Assembly: GCA_050249235.1 (NCBI GenBank)
Contig: JBFWQW010000142.1
Coordinates: 1 to 5,869 of the forward strand
DNA length: 5,869 bases
Direction: 5' to 3'
Origin: JAEKLB01 sp050249235
Lineage (GTDB): Bacteria > Actinomycetota > Acidimicrobiia > Acidimicrobiales > CADCSY01
Position 1 is the stretch's first letter. Each line of letters starts with the position of its first letter. The position numbers and the translations under genes are program-made. The notes under the pieces were generated by a model. It searched no databases. It was not told the DNA's origin and saw only the letters and a list, made by a program, of their open reading frames with translations. This document shows positions 1-5,320 of this stretch, one piece after another.

Positions 1-150
1 CGGCGCTCAGGGAGCGCGGTGCCTCCGGCGCTCAGGGAGCGCGGTGCCTCCGGCGCTCAGGGAGCGCGGTGCCTCCGGCGCTCAGGGAGCGCGGTGCCTC
101 CGGCGCTCAGGGAGCGCGGTGCCCCCGGCGCCCAGGGAGCGCGGTGCTCG
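1..150. repeat. Tandem array of a 25-bp unit, six copies, each with an internal hairpin
   Basis: Six head-to-tail 25-bp units begin at 1, 26, 51, 76, 101 and 126. Copies 1 to 4 are identical; copy 5 differs by one base (GCCCC for GCCTC at its end) and copy 6, nearest fxsA, has several changes, as expected for a decaying array edge. The array may continue to the left of the window. Each unit holds a perfect 6-bp inverted repeat, GCGCTC-AGG-GAGCGC. Transcripts leaving fxsA on the minus strand would therefore run into a row of hairpins, which could act in termination or RNA stabilisation (inference). The unit is not a multiple of three bases, so it is unlikely to encode a protein repeat. Confidence 0.95.
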
Positions 151-166
151 CCGCTGTCGGGGCCTG

Positions 167-565
167 CTAGGGCAGGTCGATGAAGCCGCCGGCCGGACCA
201 GGGAGGATCCGGGCCTGGAAGCGCCGGGCCAGCAGGCGGCGCACGCCGGCCCGGACCGGGGGGAGGAGCAAGGAGATGCCGAACACGTCGGACACGAAGC
301 CCGGGGTGAGGAGCAGGGCCCCGGCGAAGAGGATCAGGAACCCGTCGACCAGCTCGGTGCCGGGCACCCGGCCGGCGGCCAGGCTGGCCTGCACCCGGCG
401 CACGACACCGAGACCCTCCCGTCGGACCAGCCAGCTGCCGACCACGGACATCAGCAGCAGCAGGCCGAGGGTGTTGAGCACCCCGATCTCGCTGCCGACC
501 CGGATGAGCACGGCCAGCTCGACGATCGGCACCACGACGAAGGCCAGGGCGAGGAGGCCGATCAC
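167..565 (-). CDS. fxsA: FxsA family membrane protein
   Basis: This 132-residue protein is a recognisable FxsA-family inner-membrane protein; E. coli FxsA is known for relieving F-plasmid exclusion of phage T7 when overproduced, but its cellular role is not settled. A first hydrophobic segment spans about residues 2-22 with the family's P-I-x-E pattern (P13, E16), a second about 29-46, and a third about 76-101 containing the signature LLTPGFVSDVFG at 85-96 followed by LLLPPVR. The C-terminal 30 residues are basic and probably cytoplasmic. The start is GTG at 565, chosen because the first membrane segment begins directly there; the ribosome site is weak (GGCGGG right against the start). It lies 42 bp downstream of the WhiB gene on the same strand and is probably co-transcribed with it. 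The stop is followed by the 25-bp hairpin array. Confidence 0.9.
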   Translation of the reverse strand: MIGLLALAFVVVPIVELAVLIRVGSEIGVLNTLGLLLLMSVVGSWLVRREGLGVVRRVQASLAAGRVPGTELVDGFLILFAGALLLTPGFVSDVFGISLLLPPVRAGVRRLLARRFQARILPGPAGGFIDLP

Positions 566-607
566 CCCGCCGACTCTACGGACGCGGGGGCAGGTCGCGG
601 TGGGCGG

Positions 608-859
608 CTACAGGTCCCAGAGCAGGCGGCGCTCGACCTCGTTGCGGCCGCCCCAGATGCCGTGCGGCTCCTTGATGCGGACCGCGAACTCCAGGCAGGG
701 CTCGACCACCGGGCACTCACGGCAGATCGACTTGGCCCGGGCCTCGCGGTCGAGCTTCTGCTCCTTGCGCTCGAACGTGGAGGGCGGGAAGAACACGACG
801 GCCTGTGGCCCTCGGCATGCAGCTCTCCCCTGCCAGGCATCGTCGTTCCGCAGCGCCAC
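608..859 (-). CDS. WhiB-family iron-sulphur transcriptional regulator
   Basis: An 83-residue protein with the full WhiB signature. Four cysteines at 15, 46, 49 and 55 (C-x30-C-x2-C-x5-C) would hold a 4Fe-4S cluster, and the glycine-rich turn GIWGG is at 67-71, followed by a basic N-E-V-E-R-R stretch. WhiB proteins occur only in actinobacteria and their phages, sense redox or NO through the cluster, and often act by binding the primary sigma factor. The length is at the short end of the family. The start is GTG at 859, preceded by a purine-rich site AAGGAAGGGGGG at 867-878 with about 7 nt spacing. A promoter lies directly upstream. The mycobacterial bagAB homologues also sit next to a WhiB gene (whiB4), but the sequence here is not close enough by eye to assign a WhiB subfamily. 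Confidence 0.93.
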   Translation of the reverse strand: MALRNDDAWQGRAACRGPQAVVFFPPSTFERKEQKLDREARAKSICRECPVVEPCLEFAVRIKEPHGIWGGRNEVERRLLWDL

Positions 860-883
860 AGTGGTGCCCCCCTTCCTTCAGCG

Positions 884-912
884 ACCCTAACGACTTCGCT
901 TCGAGACGACAA
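884..912 (-). promoter_or_regulatory. Predicted promoter of the WhiB gene
   Basis: On the minus strand, TTGTCG (907-912) and TAGGGT (884-889) are separated by exactly 17 bp, a good fit to an actinobacterial primary-sigma promoter (TTGnnn and TAnnnT). The implied start near 877 would give a leader of only about 18 nt that still holds the ribosome site. It sits in the 82-bp gap between the NfeD stop and the WhiB start, so whiB-fxsA can be transcribed independently of nfeD. Confidence 0.55.
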
Positions 913-941
913 GGGTGCGGGGCGGAGGCACCGCTGACCGA

Positions 942-2195
942 TCAGGTGTCGGGTGCCACCTCGAGCTGGGCGCCCACCACGCCGACCACCCGCACCCGAT
1001 CGCCCACCGAGAGCGGGGTGGCCCGGTTCGTCCGGGCCGGCCACAGGGCCTGTCGCACCCGCACCACGCCCTGGGGCTGGAGGTCGGCCACGACCTCGCC
1101 CAGCTCGCCGACCATCGACTCGCGGCCGATCGTCGGCGTGGAGAAGCGGCTCCGCACGGTGGCCGGCAGCCCGGCCAGCATCAGCAGCACCATGCCGAGC
1201 ACGCCGCCGACCAGGGGCAGCCAGCCGAGCGACACCGGGTCGCGGTAGAGCACGAGCGAGCCGGCCACGAACGACAGGAGCCCGATGCCGGTCCAGACCC
1301 TGGGCACGCCCGTCTGGACGTCGACGGCGAAGCCGAAGGTCCCGAGGGCGAGCAGGGCCAGGCCCCACGGGTTGGTGGGCAGCACGTCGAGCCCGTAGCC
1401 GGCCAGGACGAAGGCCAGGATGGCGACGCCGGCGGCCACCCCCACGCCCGCCGTGAACAGCTCGAAGACCACGAGCGCCAGGCCGGCTACGAGCAGCAGA
1501 TAGGCGATCGGCGGGCTGGCCGCGGTGTGGAGCAGGCGGGGGACGAGCTCGAGCTTCGCCAGCCTCGTCTGCACGGTGAGCGAGGCGTCCGGCGGCGCGC
1601 CCTCCCGCTCCTCGAACGTCGCCGTCTCGATCGTCCGCCCGGCCGCCTCCCGGCCGTCGAGCGCGGCGATGAACGTGCCGAGCACCGCCGACTCGCGGTC
1701 GTTCAGCTCGGTGACGCCCTCGTCCGCGGCCTCCCGGGCCGACAGGCGGCGGCCGTCGACCTCGACCGCCGAACGGGGGGCGAGGCCGGCCAGCGGGGCG
1801 GCGACGACGAGCTCGCCCGCTTCCCGCCGCGCCTCGGACCCGGTCGGGCCGACCCACACCGCGATCGGCACCGAGCTGCCGCGGACGCGGTCGAGGAGGC
1901 GGTCGAAGTCGGCCCGGTCGACGAGCACGCCCGGGCTGTCGAGCTGGACGACGACGGCCTCCACGTCCTCGGCCTCGGCCTTCTCGATTGCCTCCGTGAG
2001 GAAGTCGACGAGGACGGGGTCGAGCCAACCCGAGACCTGCACGACGTCGACGACGCCGTCGGGCCCGGGGTCGGCCTGGGCCAGGCCGGTGGCCGTCTCG
2101 CCCTCGGTCCCGGCGGCGGCCGCGACCGGCCCCGCCAGCACGGCGCCCAAGGCGATCGCGACGAACCCCGTCGCTACCCTGCGACGGCGCAGCAT
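942..2195 (-). CDS. nfeD: NfeD-family membrane protein with a degenerate ClpP-like protease domain
   Basis: About 417 residues with the long-form NfeD (NfeD1b) layout. A basic N-terminus and hydrophobic segment (about 1-27) form a signal peptide or anchor. A ClpP/SppA-type extracytoplasmic domain follows (about 47-165; note LDSPGV at 85-90 and the block PIAVWVGPTGSEARREAGE from 110). Five hydrophobic segments lie near 228-248, 250-270, 276-294, 300-317 and 323-343, and a C-terminal OB-fold NfeD domain at about 357-414 (MVGELGEVVADL, VGDRVRVVGV). Long NfeD proteins are Ser-Lys membrane proteases often paired with stomatins. Here the usual nucleophile serine of A-S-A-G aligns with Glu125 (R-E-A-G), the second glycine of the oxyanion motif PGG is Val, and the stretch that normally carries the catalytic lysine appears shortened, so it is probably inactive. 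The ATG at 2195 is preferred because it gives a clean signal peptide and avoids the divergent ATPase gene; an in-frame ATG at 2237 would add 14 residues and overlap it. Neither has a clear ribosome site. Confidence 0.85.
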   Translation of the reverse strand: MLRRRRVATGFVAIALGAVLAGPVAAAAGTEGETATGLAQADPGPDGVVDVVQVSGWLDPVLVDFLTEAIEKAEAEDVEAVVVQLDSPGVLVDRADFDRLLDRVRGSSVPIAVWVGPTGSEARREAGELVVAAPLAGLAPRSAVEVDGRRLSAREAADEGVTELNDRESAVLGTFIAALDGREAAGRTIETATFEEREGAPPDASLTVQTRLAKLELVPRLLHTAASPPIAYLLLVAGLALVVFELFTAGVGVAAGVAILAFVLAGYGLDVLPTNPWGLALLALGTFGFAVDVQTGVPRVWTGIGLLSFVAGSLVLYRDPVSLGWLPLVGGVLGMVLLMLAGLPATVRSRFSTPTIGRESMVGELGEVVADLQPQGVVRVRQALWPARTNRATPLSVGDRVRVVGVVGAQLEVAPDT

Positions 2196-2209
2196 CCGGA
2201 GAGGACGTC

Positions 2210-3118
2210 GTGGGCCCTGACGAGTTCGTACGCGCATCGCGGGTGCTCATGGTTGCCGGGAAGGGTGGCGTCGGCAAGACGGCGGTCAGCACCGCCCTCG
2301 CCGTGCTCGCCCGGGAGGAAGGGCTGCGACCGCTCCTCCTGTCGGTGGAGCAGGGCGGCACCGACCCCGGGGCGGTGCTCGGCGACGCCGGGCACCGCCG
2401 GTTGACGCCCGACGGCGCGCTCGCCGACTACCTCGCCGACCACGGGCTCGGGCCCCTGTCGCGCCGGCTGGCGGCCACGGGCGCCATCGACATCGTGGCC
2501 ACCGCCGCCCCCGGCATCCGCGACCTGCTCGTCCTCGGGAAGGTCAAGCAGCTCGAGCGGTCCGGCGAGCACGACGTCGTCGTGGTCGACGCCCCGGCCG
2601 CCGGGCACGCCCTCGGCTTCCTCGCCGCTCCGGCCACGCTCGGCGCCCTCGTGCGGACCGGCCCGGTCCGGGTCCAGGCCGACGACGTCCTGGCCATGCT
2701 CGGCGACGCCACCCGGTGCTCGGTGCTGCTCGTCACCCGGCCCGAGGAGACGGCCGTGAACGAGGTGGTCGAGACGGCGTTCCTGCTCGAGGAGCGGGTC
2801 GGGGTGAAGCTCGGGCCGGTGGTCGTGAACGGGCTCAGGCGGGCCGATCCTGCGCTCGACGTCGACCCGGCGGAGGCGGCCCGGGCCCTCGGGCGCCGGC
2901 TGGCGCCGGCCGACCGCGACCGGCTGGCCGACGCCGCCGCCTCGGCGGCAGCCGAGGCCCGGCGCCACCACCTCCAGCTCGACCGCCTCGCCGACCTGCT
3001 GCCTCTCCCCCAGCTCCTGCTCGGCCGGCTGCCGGCCGGCGGCGACCTGGTCGGCCACCTCGTGGGCGAGCTCCGCGTCGCGCTGGCCGGGCTCGACCCC
3101 ACCGGGGGCAGCCGTTGA
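2210..3118 (+). CDS. bagA: Get3/ArsA-like ATPase, BagA type (homologue of M. tuberculosis Rv3679)
   Basis: A 302-residue SIMIBI-class P-loop ATPase. The deviant Walker A GKGGVGKT at 17-24 includes the signature lysine K18, and switch II is D127-A-P-A-A-G-H. The segments APGIRDLLVLGKVKQ (about 100-114) and the following RTGPVRVQADDVLAML closely resemble Rv3679 (BagA) as I recall it. Related eukaryotic Get3 delivers tail-anchored membrane proteins and ArsA drives arsenite efflux; no arsenite-binding cysteines are present here (the only visible Cys is in DATRCSV). In mycobacteria BagA works with BagB, encoded next door. The GTG start at 2210 has the ribosome site GGAGAGG at 2198-2204, 5 nt upstream; a later ATG at 2249 would cut the first beta strand. 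It is divergent from nfeD, with only 14 bp between starts, and is the first gene of a two-gene operon. It is somewhat shorter than the mycobacterial protein. Confidence 0.88.
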   Translation: MGPDEFVRASRVLMVAGKGGVGKTAVSTALAVLAREEGLRPLLLSVEQGGTDPGAVLGDAGHRRLTPDGALADYLADHGLGPLSRRLAATGAIDIVATAAPGIRDLLVLGKVKQLERSGEHDVVVVDAPAAGHALGFLAAPATLGALVRTGPVRVQADDVLAMLGDATRCSVLLVTRPEETAVNEVVETAFLLEERVGVKLGPVVVNGLRRADPALDVDPAEAARALGRRLAPADRDRLADAAASAAAEARRHHLQLDRLADLLPLPQLLLGRLPAGGDLVGHLVGELRVALAGLDPTGGSR

Positions 3119-4185
3119 GCCCGCTGGCCGCCGCCGTCGAGCGGGCCGCGCTGCTCGTCTGCGTCGGGGCCGGGGGCGTCGGCAAGACGTCGACGTCCGC
3201 TGCCCTCGGGGTCGCCGCCGCCAGGCGGGGACGGCGGGCGGTGGTGGTGACCATCGACCCGGCCCGGCGGCTGGCCGACGCCCTGGGCGTGGCCGGGGTC
3301 GGCAACCGCCCGGTGGTGGTGCCGGGCCCCTGGCCGGGGACCCTCACCGCCGTGATGCTCGACACCGCGTCGACGTTCGACGACGTGGTCAGGCTCACCG
3401 CTCCCGACCCCGAGCAGGCCGAGCGCATCGTCGCCAACCGCTTCTACCGCAACATCGCCGACACCCTCTCGGGCACCCGCGAGTACATGGCCGGCGAGAA
3501 GCTGCTCGAGCTCCTCGAAGGGGGCGGCCACGACATCGTCATCGTCGACACGCCGCCGTCCGAGCGGGCCCTCGACTTCCTCGAGGCGCCCGGCCGGCTG
3601 GTGCGCCTGCTCGACCACCGCGTCTACCGGGCGCTCGTCACGCCCGTCCGCGGCTACGGGCGGGCCCTGCACCTCGCCACCCGGGGCTTCCTGCGGGCCG
3701 CCGGCCGGCTGGTGGGCTCGGAGCTGGTCGACGACGCCGTCGCCTTCTTCGCCGCCTTCGAGGGGATGGACGCGGGCTTCCGGGCGCGGGCCGACCGGGT
3801 TCGGACCTGGCTGCACGATCCGGCGACCGCCTACGTCCTGGTGGTCGCCCCCCGCTCGGACGCCCTGGCCGGCGCCCACGCCCTGCGGGAGCAGCTGGAG
3901 GCGGCCGGGATCCGGCTCGACGCCGTGGTGGTCAACCGGGTCCACCCCCACCGGGGCGACGCGGCCGCGGCCCGGCGGTCGGCCGACGAGCTGGCTGGCA
4001 CCGACCTCGGCGCCCTCTGGGCGAACCTCGCCGACCTGGCCGCGGTCGCCGAGGACGAGGATGCCGCCCTGGCGGCGCTGGCCGGCGCGGCCCCGTCGGT
4101 GCGGGTCCCGTCCCTCGAGCGCGAGGTGACCGATCTGGATGCCCTGGGCCTGCTGGCCGACCGGCTGGTGCCGGCTCCCCCCTGA
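3115..4185 (+). CDS. bagB: Get3/ArsA-like ATPase, BagB type (homologue of M. tuberculosis Rv3680)
   Basis: A 356-residue partner ATPase. Walker A is GAGGVGKT at 18-25, so the signature lysine of Get3/ArsA is alanine (A19), as in Rv3680. Other landmarks match that family: switch I TIDPARRLADALG (46-58), the region NRFYRNIADTLSGTREYMAGEKL (108-130), switch II DTPPS (145-149) followed by ALDFL, and a C-terminal VPSLEREVTDLDALGLLADRL. The middle section (about 165-205) holds the hydrophobic, glycine-rich helices that in this family cover the client-binding face. The start is TTG at 3115, inside TTGA, overlapping the bagA stop by 4 bp; GGGGG at 3103-3107 serves as ribosome site. No ATG or GTG fits upstream of the P-loop, and longer upstream frames run through bagA in another phase. 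Translational coupling and a BagA-BagB heterodimer are likely. Confidence 0.9.
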   Translation: MSPLAAAVERAALLVCVGAGGVGKTSTSAALGVAAARRGRRAVVVTIDPARRLADALGVAGVGNRPVVVPGPWPGTLTAVMLDTASTFDDVVRLTAPDPEQAERIVANRFYRNIADTLSGTREYMAGEKLLELLEGGGHDIVIVDTPPSERALDFLEAPGRLVRLLDHRVYRALVTPVRGYGRALHLATRGFLRAAGRLVGSELVDDAVAFFAAFEGMDAGFRARADRVRTWLHDPATAYVLVVAPRSDALAGAHALREQLEAAGIRLDAVVVNRVHPHRGDAAAARRSADELAGTDLGALWANLADLAAVAEDEDAALAALAGAAPSVRVPSLEREVTDLDALGLLADRLVPAPP

Positions 4186-4217
4186 CGACCCGTCACGGGG
4201 CGCCGATCCGCCGGGCC

Positions 4218-4333
4218 CAGGTCCCGGGCGGAGCGCCGGGATCAGCTCACCGGTCAGGTCCTTTGGGCTCGGGTCTTCGGACTCAGGTCCCCGGGCGGAA
4301 CGCCGGGATCAGGTCGCCGGCCGGGTCCTCGAA
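4218..4333. repeat. Two imperfect direct copies of a ~48-bp intergenic sequence, each with a hairpin
   Basis: Copy 1 begins at 4218 and copy 2 at 4284 (66-bp offset). Both read CAGGTC, C-rich, GGGCGGA, then CGCCGGGATCAG and a GTCCT block; they differ at a handful of bases and one C insertion. Each holds the same bulged 7-bp hairpin: CCCGGGCG-GAG-CGCCGGG at 4223-4240 and CCCGGGCG-GAA-CGCCGGG at 4290-4307. The loop differs by a single base and the stem is unchanged, consistent with the structure mattering. They lie between the convergent ends of bagB and the STAS gene, and probably help to end transcription from both sides. There is no U-tract. Confidence 0.75.
4265..4290 (+). terminator. UUCG-loop hairpin downstream of bagB
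   Basis: A stem of about 10 pairs with one C-A mismatch closes on a C-TTCG-G tetraloop: inner stem GGGTC (4271-4275) with GACTC (4280-4284), outer stem GGGCT (4265-4269) with GGTCC (4286-4290), allowing G-U pairs. cUUCGg loops are unusually stable and the G-U pairs favour folding in the plus-strand RNA, that is, the bagAB transcript. No T-run follows, as is common for high-GC actinobacterial terminators. Confidence 0.45.
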
Positions 4334-4336
4334 GGC

Positions 4337-4678
4337 TCAGGACTCCGGTGCGAGGGCGGCGGCGGCGTCGTGCTCGGTCTCGGTCACCGGCGCCACCCGG
4401 TCGAAGCCGGTCGTGTGCAGCAGCCGGGCCACCGCCGGCCGGGCGCCGTAGACGGCCACGTCGCCGCCCGCCTCCCGCGACCGGCGGACCCCGCCGATGA
4501 GCGCGCCGAGGCCGGCCGAGTCGAGGAACGGCACCCCGGACAGGTCGATGAGCAGGTGCCCGCCGACGCCCAGCTCGGTGAGCGACTCCCGGAACTGGCC
4601 GACCGTGAAGGCGTCGAGCTCGCCCGCGGGGCGGCACACGGTGTAGCCGACGGCTCTGTCGACGGTGATCTCGAGCAC
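4337..4678 (-). CDS. STAS-domain anti-sigma-factor antagonist
   Basis: A 113-residue single STAS domain, the usual length for SpoIIAA/RsbV-like proteins. These bind an anti-sigma kinase when unphosphorylated and so release a sigma factor. It starts with the beta-strand LEITVDRAVGYTVCRPAGELDAF (2-24), and the core LIDLSGVPFLDSAGLGALIGGVRR (43-66) holds the expected phosphoserine S54 in D-S-A-G-L-G. The tail TEHDAAAALAPES is probably loose. The GTG start at 4678 is chosen over longer TTG (4738) and GTG options because GGGAGGG at 4685-4691 lies 6 nt upstream and it begins exactly at the domain edge. It is divergent from the receiver gene, with 105 bp between. A TACGGT -10-like box (4713-4718, minus) is the best promoter candidate, but its -35 is poor. 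No kinase or sigma-factor gene is in the window. Confidence 0.9.
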   Translation of the reverse strand: MLEITVDRAVGYTVCRPAGELDAFTVGQFRESLTELGVGGHLLIDLSGVPFLDSAGLGALIGGVRRSREAGGDVAVYGARPAVARLLHTTGFDRVAPVTETEHDAAAALAPES

Positions 4679-4684
4679 GAAACG

Positions 4685-4691
4685 CCCTCCC
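4685..4691 (-). promoter_or_regulatory. Ribosome binding site fixing the STAS gene start
   Basis: On the minus strand this reads GGGAGGG, 6 nt before the GTG at 4678. It is the strongest Shine-Dalgarno match near any candidate start of this gene and rules against the longer TTG start at 4738. Confidence 0.7.
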
Positions 4692-4770
4692 GGGTCCACG
4701 TCTGCGGCGCCGACCGTACCCGCCGGCCGAGGGGGCAACCCCCCAGGGCGGGTGCCAGCGGGCTCGGAAG

Positions 4771-4776
4771 TACGCT
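4771..4776 (+). promoter_or_regulatory. -10 box for a leaderless receiver-gene transcript
   Basis: TACGCT fits the TAnnnT pattern and ends 7 nt before the GTG at 4784, so transcription would begin at or next to the start codon. No Shine-Dalgarno sequence lies at normal distance (GGAAG at 4766-4770 is 13 nt away). This arrangement matches leaderless mRNAs, which are common in actinobacteria. No convincing -35 is visible. Confidence 0.45.
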
Positions 4777-4783
4777 GCCGGCC

Positions 4784-5227
4784 GTGACCGACATCCTCGT
4801 CGCCGCCGACGCCCCGACCATCGTCGCCGACGTCGCCGCCGCGGTCGGCAGCCGCGAGACGACGGTGCGCAGCGTCACCGCCGGGGCCGAGGTCAGAACC
4901 GCGGTGGCGGCCTCGGCCCCCGATCTCGTGGTCCTCGACCTGCAGATCGGGAACATGGGCGGCATGGCCACCTGCCTCGACCTGCGGCTGGAGGCGGGGG
5001 CGGGCCGGATCGCCGACGTGCCGGTGCTCATGCTGCTCGACCGCCGGGCCGACGTGTTCCTCGCCCGCCGCTCCGGTGCCGACGGCTTCCTCGTCAAGCC
5101 GCTCGACCCGATCCGGATCCGCCGGGCCGTCACGACCATCCTGGGTGGCGCCACCTACGAGGACCCCACCGCCGCCCCGTCGCCACTGCTGGTGCAGCCC
5201 GCGGGGGTCGGCGACACCCTCGGCTAG
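4784..5227 (+). CDS. Stand-alone response-regulator receiver domain, degenerate
   Basis: A 147-residue single receiver (CheY-like) domain with no output domain, ending in a loose 25-residue tail. Beta 1 is ILVAADAP (4-11): only one of the usual acidic pair remains (D9, with A8 in place of the first Asp). The phospho-acceptor Asp is D52 in LVVLDLQIGNMGG, and the conserved lysine is K105 in FLVKPLDP. The switch Thr/Ser after beta 4 is missing (PVLMLLDRRAD, 80-90). Phosphorylation chemistry and signalling are therefore probably altered, though D52 and K105 are kept. The GTG start at 4784 begins right at the domain; longer frames to the left read through the STAS gene antisense. Divergent from the STAS gene, it may belong to the same partner-switching circuit (inference). 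The tRNA-Pro gene begins 13 bp after its stop. Confidence 0.85.
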   Translation: MTDILVAADAPTIVADVAAAVGSRETTVRSVTAGAEVRTAVAASAPDLVVLDLQIGNMGGMATCLDLRLEAGAGRIADVPVLMLLDRRADVFLARRSGADGFLVKPLDPIRIRRAVTTILGGATYEDPTAAPSPLLVQPAGVGDTLG

Positions 5228-5230
5228 TCT
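5225..5230 (+). promoter_or_regulatory. Possible -10 box of tRNA-Pro overlapping the receiver stop codon
   Basis: TAGTCT fits TAnnnT and lies 10 bp before the mature tRNA end; its first three bases are the TAG stop of the receiver gene. There is no clear -35, so read-through from the receiver gene is an alternative. Confidence 0.3.
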
Positions 5231-5240
5231 CCTCCGCCCA

Positions 5241-5317
5241 CGGGCTGTGGCTCAGCTTGGTAGAGCGCTGCGTTCGGGACGCAGAGGTCCTCGGTTCAAA
5301 TCCGGGCAGCCCGACCA
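5241..5317 (+). tRNA. tRNA-Pro(CGG)
   Basis: A complete 77-nt cloverleaf. The acceptor stem CGGGCTG (5241-5247) pairs with CAGCCCG (5307-5313), the discriminator is A5314 and CCA is encoded at 5315-5317. The D stem is GCTC/GAGC (5250-5253 and 5263-5266). The anticodon stem is CTGCG/CGCAG around loop TTCGGGA, anticodon CGG at 5275-5277. The T arm is CTCGG/CCGGG with loop TTCAAAT. It reads CCG proline codons, which are frequent in such GC-rich genomes. The 3' end borders the accessory-looking tail of the window; tRNA 3' ends are common integration sites, but no second copy of the 3' end is visible here. Confidence 0.97.
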
Positions 5318-5320
5318 CAA

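Noticed and set aside
1..150. CRISPR array
   Set aside because: The units are directly abutting 25-bp repeats with no unique spacers and no cas genes nearby.
44..937. A long plus-strand open frame across the repeat array, fxsA and WhiB
   Set aside because: It runs antisense to two clear gene families and gives a low-complexity Gly/Arg/Glu/His product, typical of GC-rich antisense frames.
562..2361. A 599-codon minus-strand frame over nfeD and whiB
   Set aside because: Arg/Gly/Pro-rich shadow in another phase of real genes; it carries no domain signature.
2716..3114. An N-terminal extension of BagB back to an ATG at 2716
   Set aside because: It would read 400 bp of bagA in another phase and yields an Arg/Gly/Pro-rich stretch; the P-loop fold begins just after 3115.
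2210..4185. Arsenical efflux ATPase (arsA) operon
   Set aside because: No metal-binding cysteine cluster, no arsB/arsR/arsD nearby, and the sequence landmarks match the BagA/BagB branch.
4139..4783. A long N-terminal extension of the receiver
   Set aside because: The added part reads antisense to the STAS gene and is low complexity; the receiver fold starts exactly at the GTG at 4784.
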